Below are positions 20,364 through 25,696 of a stretch of DNA of 28,055 nt, piece by piece. The DNA lies in IMG/VR virus record IMGVR_UViG_3300046168_000065, positions 1 to 28,055 of that record. One strand, written 5' to 3'. A program made the translations under genes and the position numbers. Every line of letters begins with the position of its first letter. The first letter of the stretch is position 1. The DNA is from a virus. Below the pieces are notes generated by a model. The model was not told the DNA's origin and searched no databases. It was given only the letters and a program-made list of their open reading frames with translations.

Positions 20364-20578
20364 TATAGTGCCCTTTCGTCTACTTGTTCTAACATTAATT
20401 TGAATTGATCGAAAACTTTTTGCTTACTACCTTTAAGCCCAAACTCTTGTTTGACGATAGAATAACAAGATCTGCCTCGACTCATTTGTAGCCCTTGGGT
20501 CTCAAGCTTTAAACCTCTAAGAAGAGTTTTGTAGCGAAACATTTCGATTTGTTCGGGTGTGTCTAATACTGTTGTCAT
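20363..20578 (-). CDS. Small basic hypothetical protein
   Basis: The 71-residue protein (MTTVLDTPEQIEMFRYKTLL...GSKQKVFDQFKLMLEQVDERAL) is helical. The segment RGRSCYSIVKQEFGLKGSKQ recalls a conserved phage motif around 'RG-x-S-x-x-x-x-x-K-x-x-x-G', but I cannot name the family. It has a Shine-Dalgarno site (AAGGA) and a 14-base gap from the previous gene. Confidence 0.65.
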   Translation of the reverse strand: MTTVLDTPEQIEMFRYKTLLRGLKLETQGLQMSRGRSCYSIVKQEFGLKGSKQKVFDQFKLMLEQVDERAL

Positions 20579-20592
20579 GATTTTTCCTTGTG

Positions 20593-20820
20593 TTATAGTT
20601 GTGCTGATTGAAAAGATGATTCTATCCTAAGCTCATTTTGCAAGCTTGTCAAGTCTGTAATGATATCATCTAAAACTTCTTCTGCACTTTCAGTGGTGAT
20701 GTAATCAACCCCTAAACTCTCAGCCTTCTTTAGGTTAATTGGATCTGTAGGATTGCACCAACGAAGATTGCCATGAGTGATTTGCATTATCATTTGCCTA
20801 ATCTCTCCCTGCGTCATCAT
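20593..20820 (-). CDS. Hypothetical acidic protein
   Basis: The 75-residue protein (MMTQGEIRQMIMQITHGNLRW...) has an acidic helical C-terminus (EEVLDDIITDLTSLQNELRI). Its start overlaps the preceding stop (ATGATGA), so translation is coupled. Two adjacent ATG codons (20820 and 20817) can both serve. The function is unknown. Confidence 0.65.
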   Translation of the reverse strand: MMTQGEIRQMIMQITHGNLRWCNPTDPINLKKAESLGVDYITTESAEEVLDDIITDLTSLQNELRIESSFQSAQL

Positions 20821-20999
20821 TGTTTTGCCCTTTCTGCTTTAATCTTTGCGTTTTGGTCGTCAACGATTTTAGCTAAACGCTTTAATTCAAATATAACATT
20901 TTGCTTGTCTTCGTATCCTGCTTTTGGGTTCTTCAGTACCTCAATCATTGGAAGAATGAGTGCTGACCATGTTGGTGTTATATCTATTGTTTCTGTCAT
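20817..20999 (-). CDS. Small hypothetical protein
   Basis: The 60-residue protein (MTETIDITPTWSALILPMIE...KRLAKIVDDQNAKIKAERAKQ) has a hydrophobic first half and a helical basic end. It looks like one of a family of short phage proteins beginning with 'W-x-x-x-L-P-x-L' helices, but the match is weak. It has its own leaderless promoter within the operon, so this and the downstream genes can be expressed apart from the first three. Confidence 0.65.
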   Translation of the reverse strand: MTETIDITPTWSALILPMIEVLKNPKAGYEDKQNVIFELKRLAKIVDDQNAKIKAERAKQ

Positions 21000-21005
21000 A
21001 ATATA

Positions 21006-21034
21006 AAACTAAACTATCTGAGTGCTGTTGTCAA
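21006..21034 (-). promoter_or_regulatory. Early leaderless promoter inside the end of the upstream gene
   Basis: The perfect -35 TTGACA (21029-21034) lies within codons of the 67-residue gene. After 17 bases comes TAGTTT (21006-21011), then six bases to ATG 20999. Confidence 0.8.
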
Positions 21035-21217
21035 CTCATTTTCAAACTTTTTTGCTTCAACTAATTCTTTAAGGTCATAGCTGATAGTGCATAAACTTTC
21101 GTTAATGCCATTCATTACCTTGATGAGATCTGCCATGTTTCCATAACGACGATTTTCTAATAGTTCGTCGGCGACTCCATCAATTGCACATTCTATTCTT
21201 TTTAATTGTTCTTTCAT
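21014..21217 (-). CDS. Small helical hypothetical protein
   Basis: I take ATG 21217 (MKEQLKRIECAIDGVADELL), because GGAGGA lies 8 bases upstream and the ATG overlaps the stop of the previous gene (ATGA). A longer in-frame form from 21283 would run through that gene. The 67-residue product is helical (IKVMNGINESLCTISYDLKE). The function is unknown. Confidence 0.7.
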   Translation of the reverse strand: MKEQLKRIECAIDGVADELLENRRYGNMADLIKVMNGINESLCTISYDLKELVEAKKFENELTTALR

Positions 21218-21387
21218 AACATATCCTCCTCGTCTAATACTTTTTGTTGTAATTCTTTTAATGATTCGTAGGTGTTGTACCACGAATCTGTCGGATCTAC
21301 TTCGCCCTCCATTTCGCTATACTGAATGTAATCCATAACTTCTTGGATAGATTGTGATACGGGAATTTTAATCAATAATTGTTTCAT
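21214..21387 (-). CDS. 57-residue hypothetical protein
   Basis: The frame from ATG 21387 gives 57 residues (MKQLLIKIPVSQSIQEVMDY...SWYNTYESLKELQQKVLDEE). Both ends overlap neighbours by four bases (ATGA), which makes it almost certainly a real coupled gene. It is short and acidic at the end. No family is recognised. Confidence 0.7.
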   Translation of the reverse strand: MKQLLIKIPVSQSIQEVMDYIQYSEMEGEVDPTDSWYNTYESLKELQQKVLDEEDML

Positions 21388-21797
21388 GACATATATGCTG
21401 TTACTTTGTTGTGCGTTAATAAAACTTCGTCCGCATAGTATACAAAACTTTCATCCTTCTTGTCAACAAAAGTCTCATACTTGTATGGGTTATATGTTAC
21501 CTCGACTTCTTTCGTGATAACGGCAGGGTTACGAGATACATTCTCAGCATCCTGAAGATAGCCCTTGACAAAAGCATGGACATTCTTACGCTTCTCGCGA
21601 AGCACTTTCTCTCTACCCTTGACATCGACATGAAAATAGCAATCCCATAATCCAATAGCATGATCCTTTGGGATGTGTGCCTTGACTAATCCATGTTGCT
21701 TGATGCTCCAACAATCCTTGTGAAGATTCTTGTAAACATATACGGGACGATTCTTTTTAATCGTGTATCTTGGGTCGTGTTGGTTTCTCAGTATCAT
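21384..21797 (-). CDS. Hypothetical protein, first gene of the operon
   Basis: The 137-residue basic protein (MILRNQHDPRYTIKKNRPVY...) has segments such as VKAHIPKDHAIGLWDCYFHV and KGREKVLREKRKNVHAFVKG, plus a C-terminal beta-rich part. It resembles conserved phage proteins of unknown function with 'H-Lys-Cys-W...' blocks, but I cannot name the family. It is the promoter-proximal gene of the nine-gene operon and has a leaderless promoter with the extended element. Confidence 0.7.
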   Translation of the reverse strand: MILRNQHDPRYTIKKNRPVYVYKNLHKDCWSIKQHGLVKAHIPKDHAIGLWDCYFHVDVKGREKVLREKRKNVHAFVKGYLQDAENVSRNPAVITKEVEVTYNPYKYETFVDKKDESFVYYADEVLLTHNKVTAYMS

Positions 21798-21803
21798 ATA
21801 AGT

Positions 21804-21844
21804 ACATTAGTCTAGTTTTTTAAAAACCGCAAGAAAAAAATGCA
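21804..21844 (-). promoter_or_regulatory. Early leaderless promoter with extended -35 region
   Basis: On the minus strand TGCATTTTTTTCTTGCGG (21827-21844), 17 bases, TAATGT (21804-21809), then six bases to ATG 21797. Confidence 0.75.
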
Positions 21845-21861
21845 ATTAAATGAAGATTGTT

Positions 21862-21941
21862 ATAAACCGTTGATAATCAAGTGCTTATGACAAAACGGTG
21901 GCGGCGCTTGTTTCATAAGTTGTTAATAATCAACGATTTAA
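21862..21941. repeat. 80-bp three-hairpin repeat, copy 9
   Basis: The left palindrome is ATAAACCGTT...AAGTGCTTAT. The divergent centre starts GACAAAACGG and ends TTGTTTCA. The right palindrome is TAAGTTGTTA...CAACGATTTA. Although the sequence has drifted, the 54-bp spacing is unchanged. It lies between divergent promoters. Confidence 0.8.
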
Positions 21942-21966
21942 AAAATTAAAAAAAAAGATAAAAAGT

Positions 21967-21995
21967 TTGACATGAGGCCAGTAATCGATTAATGT
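21967..21995 (+). promoter_or_regulatory. Sigma-70 promoter with a leader
   Basis: TTGACA (21967-21972), 17 bases, TAATGT (21990-21995). Unlike most promoters here, about 33 bases of leader with a Shine-Dalgarno site precede ATG 22035. Confidence 0.75.
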
Positions 21996-22034
21996 ATATG
22001 TATATTAACAATAACCCTAACGAAAGGAAATATT

Positions 22035-22163
22035 ATGAAAAATACTGAAAACCAAAAACTTATTGACGGAGAGAAATTAACTTGGTCTTACGCTCAAAGA
22101 AAGTACTATCGCGAAGCTCCAACTGCACTCAGGAATTTGATAGCTAAACATTTCGACAGCTAA
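22035..22163 (+). CDS. 42-residue hypothetical protein
   Basis: ATG 22035 opens a 42-residue frame (MKNTENQKLIDGEKLTWSYA...APTALRNLIAKHFDS) with a good Shine-Dalgarno site (AAGGAA, 6 to 7 bases upstream), a consensus promoter before it and a strong terminator 20 bases after its stop. This complete unit makes it very likely to be a real gene. The protein is basic and helical; the function is unknown. Confidence 0.7.
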   Translation: MKNTENQKLIDGEKLTWSYAQRKYYREAPTALRNLIAKHFDS

Positions 22164-22183
22164 GCTTCTAGAGCAATAGCATC

Positions 22184-22215
22184 AAGCCCCAAAGGTGCAA
22201 GCCTTGGGGCTTTTT
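22184..22215 (+). terminator. Intrinsic terminator
   Basis: AAGCCCCAAAGG and CCTTGGGGCTT form a stem with one bulged A, followed by five U on the plus strand. It ends the 22035 unit. Confidence 0.85.
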
Positions 22216-22238
22216 GCTTTATAAAATACCTTTAACTC

Positions 22239-22318
22239 TTAACTTGTTCATAACCAAGCACTTACAAAATTTTCCCTGCAGCAATTTTGCCATAAGTCGT
22301 TGATATACAATAACTTAC
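22239..22318. repeat. 80-bp three-hairpin repeat, copy 10
   Basis: This is the most diverged copy: left TTAACTTGTT...AAGCACTTAC, centre with CTGCAG and ATTTTGCCA, right TAAGTCGTTG...TAACTTACG. The spacing of 54 bp is kept. It follows the terminator of the 42-residue gene. Confidence 0.75.
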
Positions 22319-22337
22319 GTAAACCTTTATGCGGACA

Positions 22338-22361
22338 CAAAAAGACCCCTGGCGGACCAGG
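22338..22361 (-). terminator. Minus-strand terminator
   Basis: On the minus strand CCTGG, loop TCCG and CCAGG are followed by GGTCTTTTTG. It implies a minus-strand transcript crossing 22362-22616, where only a weak 46-residue frame is seen. Confidence 0.65.
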
Positions 22362-22449
22362 AGCCTAATATTTGAATAAACTGTATTTGCTATTTAATTG
22401 ATTATATTTTTTATTTTAATAATTTTTGTATTTGTTTGTTTCATATTTA

Positions 22450-22590
22450 TTATTTCTCTACTGTTTTAATATTTCCGTATTGTATTATCCCTATGGATAT
22501 TATTAATAATGGAAGATATATTGTTATGTTACTAGGGTTTATACAAATGAGGGCCCCGAGAGTTAATAATGATAATTCTGATAAGTGCAT
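22450..22590 (-). CDS. Possible 46-residue hydrophobic peptide
   Basis: ATG 22590 opens MHLSELSLLTLGALICINPS, then NITIYLPLLIISIGIIQYGN and a short charged end. Two hydrophobic segments would make a small membrane peptide. It lies between two minus-strand terminators. No promoter at the usual spacing and no Shine-Dalgarno site are visible, and AT-rich DNA often gives hydrophobic frames by chance. A 33-residue plus-strand frame overlaps it (22493-22594) and is no better supported. Confidence 0.35.
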   Translation of the reverse strand: MHLSELSLLTLGALICINPSNITIYLPLLIISIGIIQYGNIKTVEK

Positions 22591-22614
22591 ATAATTTTTT
22601 CATAATTAGTATAT

Positions 22615-22643
22615 AAAAAGCCCCGCATCAAATGATGCAGGGC
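22615..22643 (-). terminator. Intrinsic terminator of the 59-residue gene
   Basis: GCCCTGCATC and GATGCGGGGC form a stem with one mismatch and a 4-base loop, followed by five U on the minus strand. It lies 18 bases beyond the stop at 22661. Confidence 0.85.
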
Positions 22644-22660
22644 AATAGTACTTGGCGGTA

Positions 22661-22840
22661 CTAAGGTGAAATATGAAGGGCCACTCTTAAGTTTTCGCAA
22701 TCTTTACCCGTAAGAAAAACCTCTCTGCAGTAATCGATATCGTCCGCTTCAACCTTTTTGATGCGTTGGATTGCTTCCCATGCGAGCTGAGCTGAGTTAA
22801 GATATCCGTAATTTGATAATATGTCTTTTAATGTTTGCAT
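22661..22840 (-). CDS. 59-residue hypothetical protein
   Basis: ATG 22840 opens a 59-residue frame (MQTLKDILSNYGYLNSAQLA...DIDYCREVFLTGKDCENLRV) ending LHISP. A promoter ends six bases before the ATG and a strong terminator follows, so it is a complete monocistronic, leaderless unit. The protein is helical and soluble with two cysteines. No family is recognised. Confidence 0.72.
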   Translation of the reverse strand: MQTLKDILSNYGYLNSAQLAWEAIQRIKKVEADDIDYCREVFLTGKDCENLRVALHISP

Positions 22841-22846
22841 GATATC

Positions 22847-22875
22847 AATTATGTATAAACTACCAGGATTGTCAA
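22847..22875 (-). promoter_or_regulatory. Early leaderless promoter
   Basis: TTGACA (22870-22875), 17 bases, ATAATT (22847-22852), then six bases to ATG 22840. The -35 lies 4 bases beyond the U-run of the ncRNA terminator. Confidence 0.78.
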
Positions 22876-22878
22876 CCC

Positions 22879-22916
22879 AAAAAAACCCCTTCTGCGAAAG
22901 GAAACAGAAGGGGTTT
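22879..22916 (-). terminator. Strong intrinsic terminator of the candidate ncRNA
   Basis: AAACCCCTTCTG and CAGAAGGGGTTT form a 12-bp stem with a 10-base loop, followed by a run of seven U on the minus strand. Confidence 0.9.
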
Positions 22917-23216
22917 AGATGAGGGGGATGAGAGAAAATTGGTGTGGGGAAGGACTACTGTATACCTTCAACTTTTCGGCGTGAACATCAGTTCATGGTG
23001 TACCTACTTCGAACTACAGACTAGACATGGTAATTGTCATTTGGCTCATCCGATTGGACTCCACCAACCCCACCACAGGGATCTGCATACCTTAGCCCGC
23101 TCACGACAGGCTTATTCGAGTCACCCACAGGAAGGATTATAAGCCCTTCCAAAAGTGTTTAAAATGTAAAAGATCAATTTATTTTATTTATTTGAGTTTA
23201 TTTCTCAATGATTTAT
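22879..23216 (-). ncRNA. Candidate structured phage non-coding RNA, about 340 nt
   Basis: A perfect promoter (TTGACA, 17 bases, TATAAT) and a strong terminator bracket this stretch, and no minus-strand frame of note lies inside. Bases 22935-23155 are clearly richer in GC than the AT-rich surroundings. Local hairpins on the minus strand include GGAAGG/CCTTCC (23130-23150), AGCCTGT/GCGGGCT with loop CGTGA (23094-23112), TTGG/CCAA (23054-23067) and TGAAC/GTTCA with loop TGAT (22982-22995). GTGGGG (23068-23073) can also pair at long range with CCCCAC (22944-22949). It is not a tRNA, and I find no tmRNA, RNase P or group I intron signature. The role is unknown. Confidence 0.65.
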
Positions 23217-23222
23217 ACGAGT

Positions 23223-23251
23223 ATTATACTATGTTATTTGTTATTTGTCAA
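23223..23251 (-). promoter_or_regulatory. Perfect consensus sigma-70 promoter of the ncRNA
   Basis: TTGACA (23246-23251), 17 bases, TATAAT (23223-23228). The -35 directly follows the TAG stop of the upstream gene. This is the best promoter in the window. Confidence 0.9.
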
Positions 23252-23512
23252 CTACTTTTTTATATTTAGTTGATTTTTATTTAGAATTCTTAATTCCTTT
23301 AATAATTCTTTTAATTTAAAAAAACTATTTTCGGGCGGAAATAATTTGGCATTATTCTCAGATGTTGTAGCTCTATATAAATCATCTACATACTCTTCTG
23401 CCTTAACCATTTTAATTAACATTAATTCCTTGTTAGTTAATTGTTCATATAACTCATCATTAGATGCAAACATACTAACTTTATCATTAATTGGTTTGAT
23501 TGATGCATCCAT
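23252..23512 (-). CDS. Hypothetical protein
   Basis: The 86-residue protein (MDASIKPINDKVSMFASNDE...) is helical, with a charged centre (ELYEQLTNKELMLIKMVKAE) and a Leu/Lys-rich end (FFKLKELLKELRILNKNQLN). Its ATG overlaps the previous stop (TAATG), so the two genes are coupled. Its stop abuts the ncRNA promoter. No family is recognised. Confidence 0.65.
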   Translation of the reverse strand: MDASIKPINDKVSMFASNDELYEQLTNKELMLIKMVKAEEYVDDLYRATTSENNAKLFPPENSFFKLKELLKELRILNKNQLNIKK

Positions 23513-23712
23513 TACGCTACCCCCTTTGCTTGACGAATTGATCGTTGAGCTTGGATCTCCTTTAACCTACGATCCGCTTCTCTTTGTTGGGCAAGAATAC
23601 CTTCGCTCGCCTCGTTATACCCCATGAATCTAAAGTTAAAGACAAAAGGATTGCCTCCTTTTACTTTGTTCATTACTTCTGTTGCTCTTGCGCATTTTGC
23701 TATGTTTGCCAT
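23512..23712 (-). CDS. Small basic hypothetical protein
   Basis: I start at ATG 23712 (MANIAKCARATEVMNKVKGG) because AAGGAG lies 6 bases upstream; an earlier ATG at 23781 lies before the promoter. The 66-residue product includes NPFVFNFRFMGYNEASEGIL and a basic Gln/Arg-rich helix (READRRLKEIQAQRSIRQAK). It is transcribed with the next gene. The function is unknown. Confidence 0.65.
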   Translation of the reverse strand: MANIAKCARATEVMNKVKGGNPFVFNFRFMGYNEASEGILAQQREADRRLKEIQAQRSIRQAKGVA

Positions 23713-23748
23713 GTTTTCTCCTTGTGTTATATGGTTGATAATGATCTT

Positions 23749-23777
23749 ACTATATACAATGCCCCCGAATCTGTCAA
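23749..23777 (-). promoter_or_regulatory. Sigma-70 promoter with a leader
   Basis: TTGACA (23772-23777) overlaps the stop of the thioredoxin-fold gene. After 17 bases comes TATAGT (23749-23754). A leader of about 30 bases with AAGGAG precedes ATG 23712. Confidence 0.8.
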
Positions 23778-24076
23778 GCATCTTCTTTAAAAATTAAATC
23801 AAAATATTCATATAAGTTTACGCATTTATGTATTTGCGGATATAATTGCATATTTTTTTCTATCAATCCTAAACAATAATCACTATAAGCATCATATAAT
23901 TCACCATCTTTCTCGATACGAATAAACGGAGTTTTCGGGGGGCGGTATCCACTTTTAATCTCATTAAAATTTTGTTTATTTATTTGATGACCATTATTTA
24001 TTAATTCATCAATAATTTTTGTGGTTTTCTTACATGGAACACAATCGGGCAAATAATAATATATTATCTTCTTCAT
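23774..24076 (-). CDS. Thioredoxin/glutaredoxin-fold protein
   Basis: The 100-residue protein has the fold's signature: a first strand KKIIYYYLPDC with the redox pair C12-V-P-C15, then TKIIDELI, and a later TPFIRIEKDGE with the cis-proline expected before the third strand. It probably acts as a glutaredoxin or thioredoxin-like electron donor, for example to ribonucleotide reductase as phage T4 NrdC does, though no reductase gene lies in this window. A C-terminal helical extension is present. The mRNA is predicted leaderless. Confidence 0.7.
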   Translation of the reverse strand: MKKIIYYYLPDCVPCKKTTKIIDELINNGHQINKQNFNEIKSGYRPPKTPFIRIEKDGELYDAYSDYCLGLIEKNMQLYPQIHKCVNLYEYFDLIFKEDA

Positions 24077-24082
24077 AAGAGC

Positions 24083-24111
24083 AGTATAATTTAAAAATTA
24101 ATATCAGTCAA
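24083..24111 (-). promoter_or_regulatory. Early leaderless promoter
   Basis: TTGACT (24106-24111), 17 bases, TATACT (24083-24088), then six bases to ATG 24076. The upstream CACATTTTTC is similar to the extended element. Confidence 0.78.
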
Positions 24112-24136
24112 GGAAAAATGTGTATTATTTGGCAAG

Positions 24137-24433
24137 ATGAATATAAACGAGGGAAAAATCGTCTTCAATTATTTGAAGGATAAACATGGTAATGATCGTG
24201 AGGCATATATTGCTTATGATCAACTAGACATGAATAACAGAAAAATAATTCTTAAAAATATTATAATAAGTTATTTGGTCGATTATTATTGGAACAACAC
24301 TTTATTATTTGATGGAGTTAATTGGTCGCCCGAAAAGCGAAGGTATCGTATAGTAGAATACTCAATGCATCAATATCAAAAAATGAATAGTGAAGAGCGC
24401 GAAATTATTATAGAAAAAATTTTGAATAATTAA
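24137..24433 (+). CDS. Hypothetical protein
   Basis: The 98-residue protein (MNINEGKIVFNYLKDKHGND...) is charged and aromatic-rich (IIISYLVDYYWNNTLLFDGV) with a helical C-terminus (YQKMNSEEREIIIEKILNN). No Shine-Dalgarno site is seen; TATTAT stands 8 bases before the ATG without a good -35. Its stop overlaps the end of the convergent gene at 24430 by 4 bases. No family is recognised. Confidence 0.6.
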   Translation: MNINEGKIVFNYLKDKHGNDREAYIAYDQLDMNNRKIILKNIIISYLVDYYWNNTLLFDGVNWSPEKRRYRIVEYSMHQYQKMNSEEREIIIEKILNN

Positions 24434-24939
24434 AATGGAAGATCATTATCATTATAGAAATCATCATTTTTGTTTTTATATTTCTTCCACATCTTTTTTA
24501 TTTGTTCTTTATTGAATTTCTTATAGTTCTTAATCGCTTGTCCCCATTCCTCGTGGGTCATTTTATTTGGCTTATGTTTATTTGCTTTCTCGCGCCTTTG
24601 TCGCTCTTTTGAGGGCTTGTCTTTTTGGGCGCGCTTTTTATTTGGGTTTTTTTCTTTTGCAATTATTTCTCTATCTTGCATACTATCATTAACATAATAC
24701 TTATTTGTAAATACATCTTTTACATTTTTACCATTATTTGTTATTTTATTTAAATCATTTTTGATTTCAGTTATTTGCCCTTGCACGAATTCCAATACCT
24801 CTTCTTTATTTACCTTCTTCCCTGTCTGCACATTCTTGAGCGTCTGTTCGGGGGTTATTTCGAGGTCTATCCTTCTTATTTCTGCTTTAATGTCTAATAT
24901 GTTATCTAATAATTCATTTATGTCTTTTGCTATACTCAT
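24430..24939 (-). CDS. Basic protein ending in an SSB-like tail
   Basis: The 169-residue protein has a helical N-terminal half (DINELLDNILDIKAEIRRID) and a long Lys/Arg-rich middle (about residues 96-150, with KERQRREKANKHKPNKM). It ends YNDNDLPF. The last residues DNDLPF match the acidic, Pro-Phe-ending tip (DDDIPF/DDLPF type) with which bacterial SSB recruits RecO, RecQ, PriA and other partners. No OB fold, the DNA-binding domain of SSB, is visible. It may recruit or titrate SSB-binding host proteins onto DNA or RNA. The promoter ends 6 to 7 bases before the ATG. Confidence 0.65.
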   Translation of the reverse strand: MSIAKDINELLDNILDIKAEIRRIDLEITPEQTLKNVQTGKKVNKEEVLEFVQGQITEIKNDLNKITNNGKNVKDVFTNKYYVNDSMQDREIIAKEKNPNKKRAQKDKPSKERQRREKANKHKPNKMTHEEWGQAIKNYKKFNKEQIKKMWKKYKNKNDDFYNDNDLPF

Positions 24940-24946
24940 ACTATCT

Positions 24947-24974
24947 ACTATATATATTAATGTTTATTTGTCAA
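24947..24974 (-). promoter_or_regulatory. Sigma-70 promoter
   Basis: TTGACA (24969-24974), 16 bases, TATAGT (24947-24952), then 7 bases to ATG 24939. With a 17-base spacer the hexamer is ATAGTA at six bases. Confidence 0.7.
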
Positions 24975-25014
24975 GATCTAAAAAGCGGGCAAATTATTTA
25001 TAAAAATATTTTCT

Positions 25015-25224
25015 TTAATTATTTGGGGCGAATGGCGGAAATAAAACAATTAAATTATTTAATGAATTATCTTCTAAATGATACATCTCTGCTATCGCGC
25101 GTATATTATTTGGCTCATCATCCTTCCAATACATCTCTTTTATTATATAATGTTTCATTATTTCGTCAAAGTTTGTTTGCATTTCGTTTTCTATAAATGC
25201 CACGCTTTGTTCAGAAATATCCAT
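25015..25224 (-). CDS. Hypothetical acidic protein
   Basis: From ATG 25224 the product has 69 residues (MDISEQSVAFIENEMQTNFD...NNIRAIAEMYHLEDNSLNNL) and ends FPPFAPNN. An in-frame TTG at 25287 would add 21 residues but has no start signals. No promoter or Shine-Dalgarno site is clear for either start. The protein is acidic and helical. No family is recognised. Confidence 0.5.
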   Translation of the reverse strand: MDISEQSVAFIENEMQTNFDEIMKHYIIKEMYWKDDEPNNIRAIAEMYHLEDNSLNNLIVLFPPFAPNN

Positions 25225-25287
25225 TATTTGTTCAAAAAGAATAAAACAGGCTGAAAAAGGTCGAAAAGATTTATCTTCTCTAAGCAA

Positions 25288-25696
25288 ACCTTTATGTTTG
25301 TGATGCCCGAATTATTTTATAATTTTTTTATTTTAATTATTTATTTATCTTCTATTTGTGGATAACCAAATTTATTTCTATAAATATTTTTTGTATTTGT
25401 TTTGGGGTTGATTTGCTTTTTATTTCTGCTGAACAGATATTTTATTATTGATAAAAATTTTTGTTTCATTTATTTTTGGCTGAATTTTTTAATTTGATAA
25501 ATATTTTTATATAATTAAGTCGGGTAGGTCACATTTAAAACTCAACTATTTTTATTATTATATTGTTTATCTTTATTTATTCTATGTTTTTCCTTATTTT
25601 TTAATGAATCTTTAATGTACTATCATATTTACTATCTTTATATATTACTCTATGTATTCTCTATATATCTGTTTTATAATATAGTTTATTAGTTAT
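25288..25696. other. AT-rich region with no convincing gene
   Basis: This stretch is extremely AT-rich and broken by stops in all frames. The only frame with some merit is a 42-residue minus-strand one at 25341-25469. A short GC-richer patch (TCGGGTAGGTCAC, about 25519-25531) stands out. I see no repeat copy, promoter at the usual spacing or terminator. Confidence 0.5.
25341..25469 (-). CDS. Possible 42-residue basic peptide
   Basis: ATG 25469 opens MKQKFLSIIKYLFSRNKKQI, then NPKTNTKNIYRNKFGYPQIE and DK. The peptide is very basic and Asn/Lys-rich, which AT-rich DNA produces easily by chance. There is no Shine-Dalgarno site or promoter at the usual distance. I keep it only as a possibility. 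Confidence 0.3.
   Translation of the reverse strand: MKQKFLSIIKYLFSRNKKQINPKTNTKNIYRNKFGYPQIEDK

Noticed and set aside
13242-22318. Integron attC array
   Set aside because: Genes between repeats face both ways and often come in groups, the repeat ends lack consistent RYYYAAC/GTTRRRY sites, and no integrase is present in the window.
13242-22318. CRISPR array
   Set aside because: The repeats are too long, too diverged and separated by whole genes rather than uniform spacers.
22940-23073. A tRNA-like pairing in the ncRNA: minus-strand GTGGGG with CCCCAC followed by ACCA
   Set aside because: The span of 134 bases has no T-arm (TTCRANY loop with a 5-bp stem) before the 3' arm and no D-arm with the usual layout, and it is too short for a tmRNA.
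22939-23142. Plus-strand frame of 67 codons opposite the ncRNA
   Set aside because: Its odd composition (many His, Trp, Cys) and lack of promoter or Shine-Dalgarno site fit a shadow of structured RNA on the other strand.
23584-23790. Plus-strand Cys/Phe-rich frame
   Set aside because: It is antisense to the 66-residue gene and its promoter and has no start signals.
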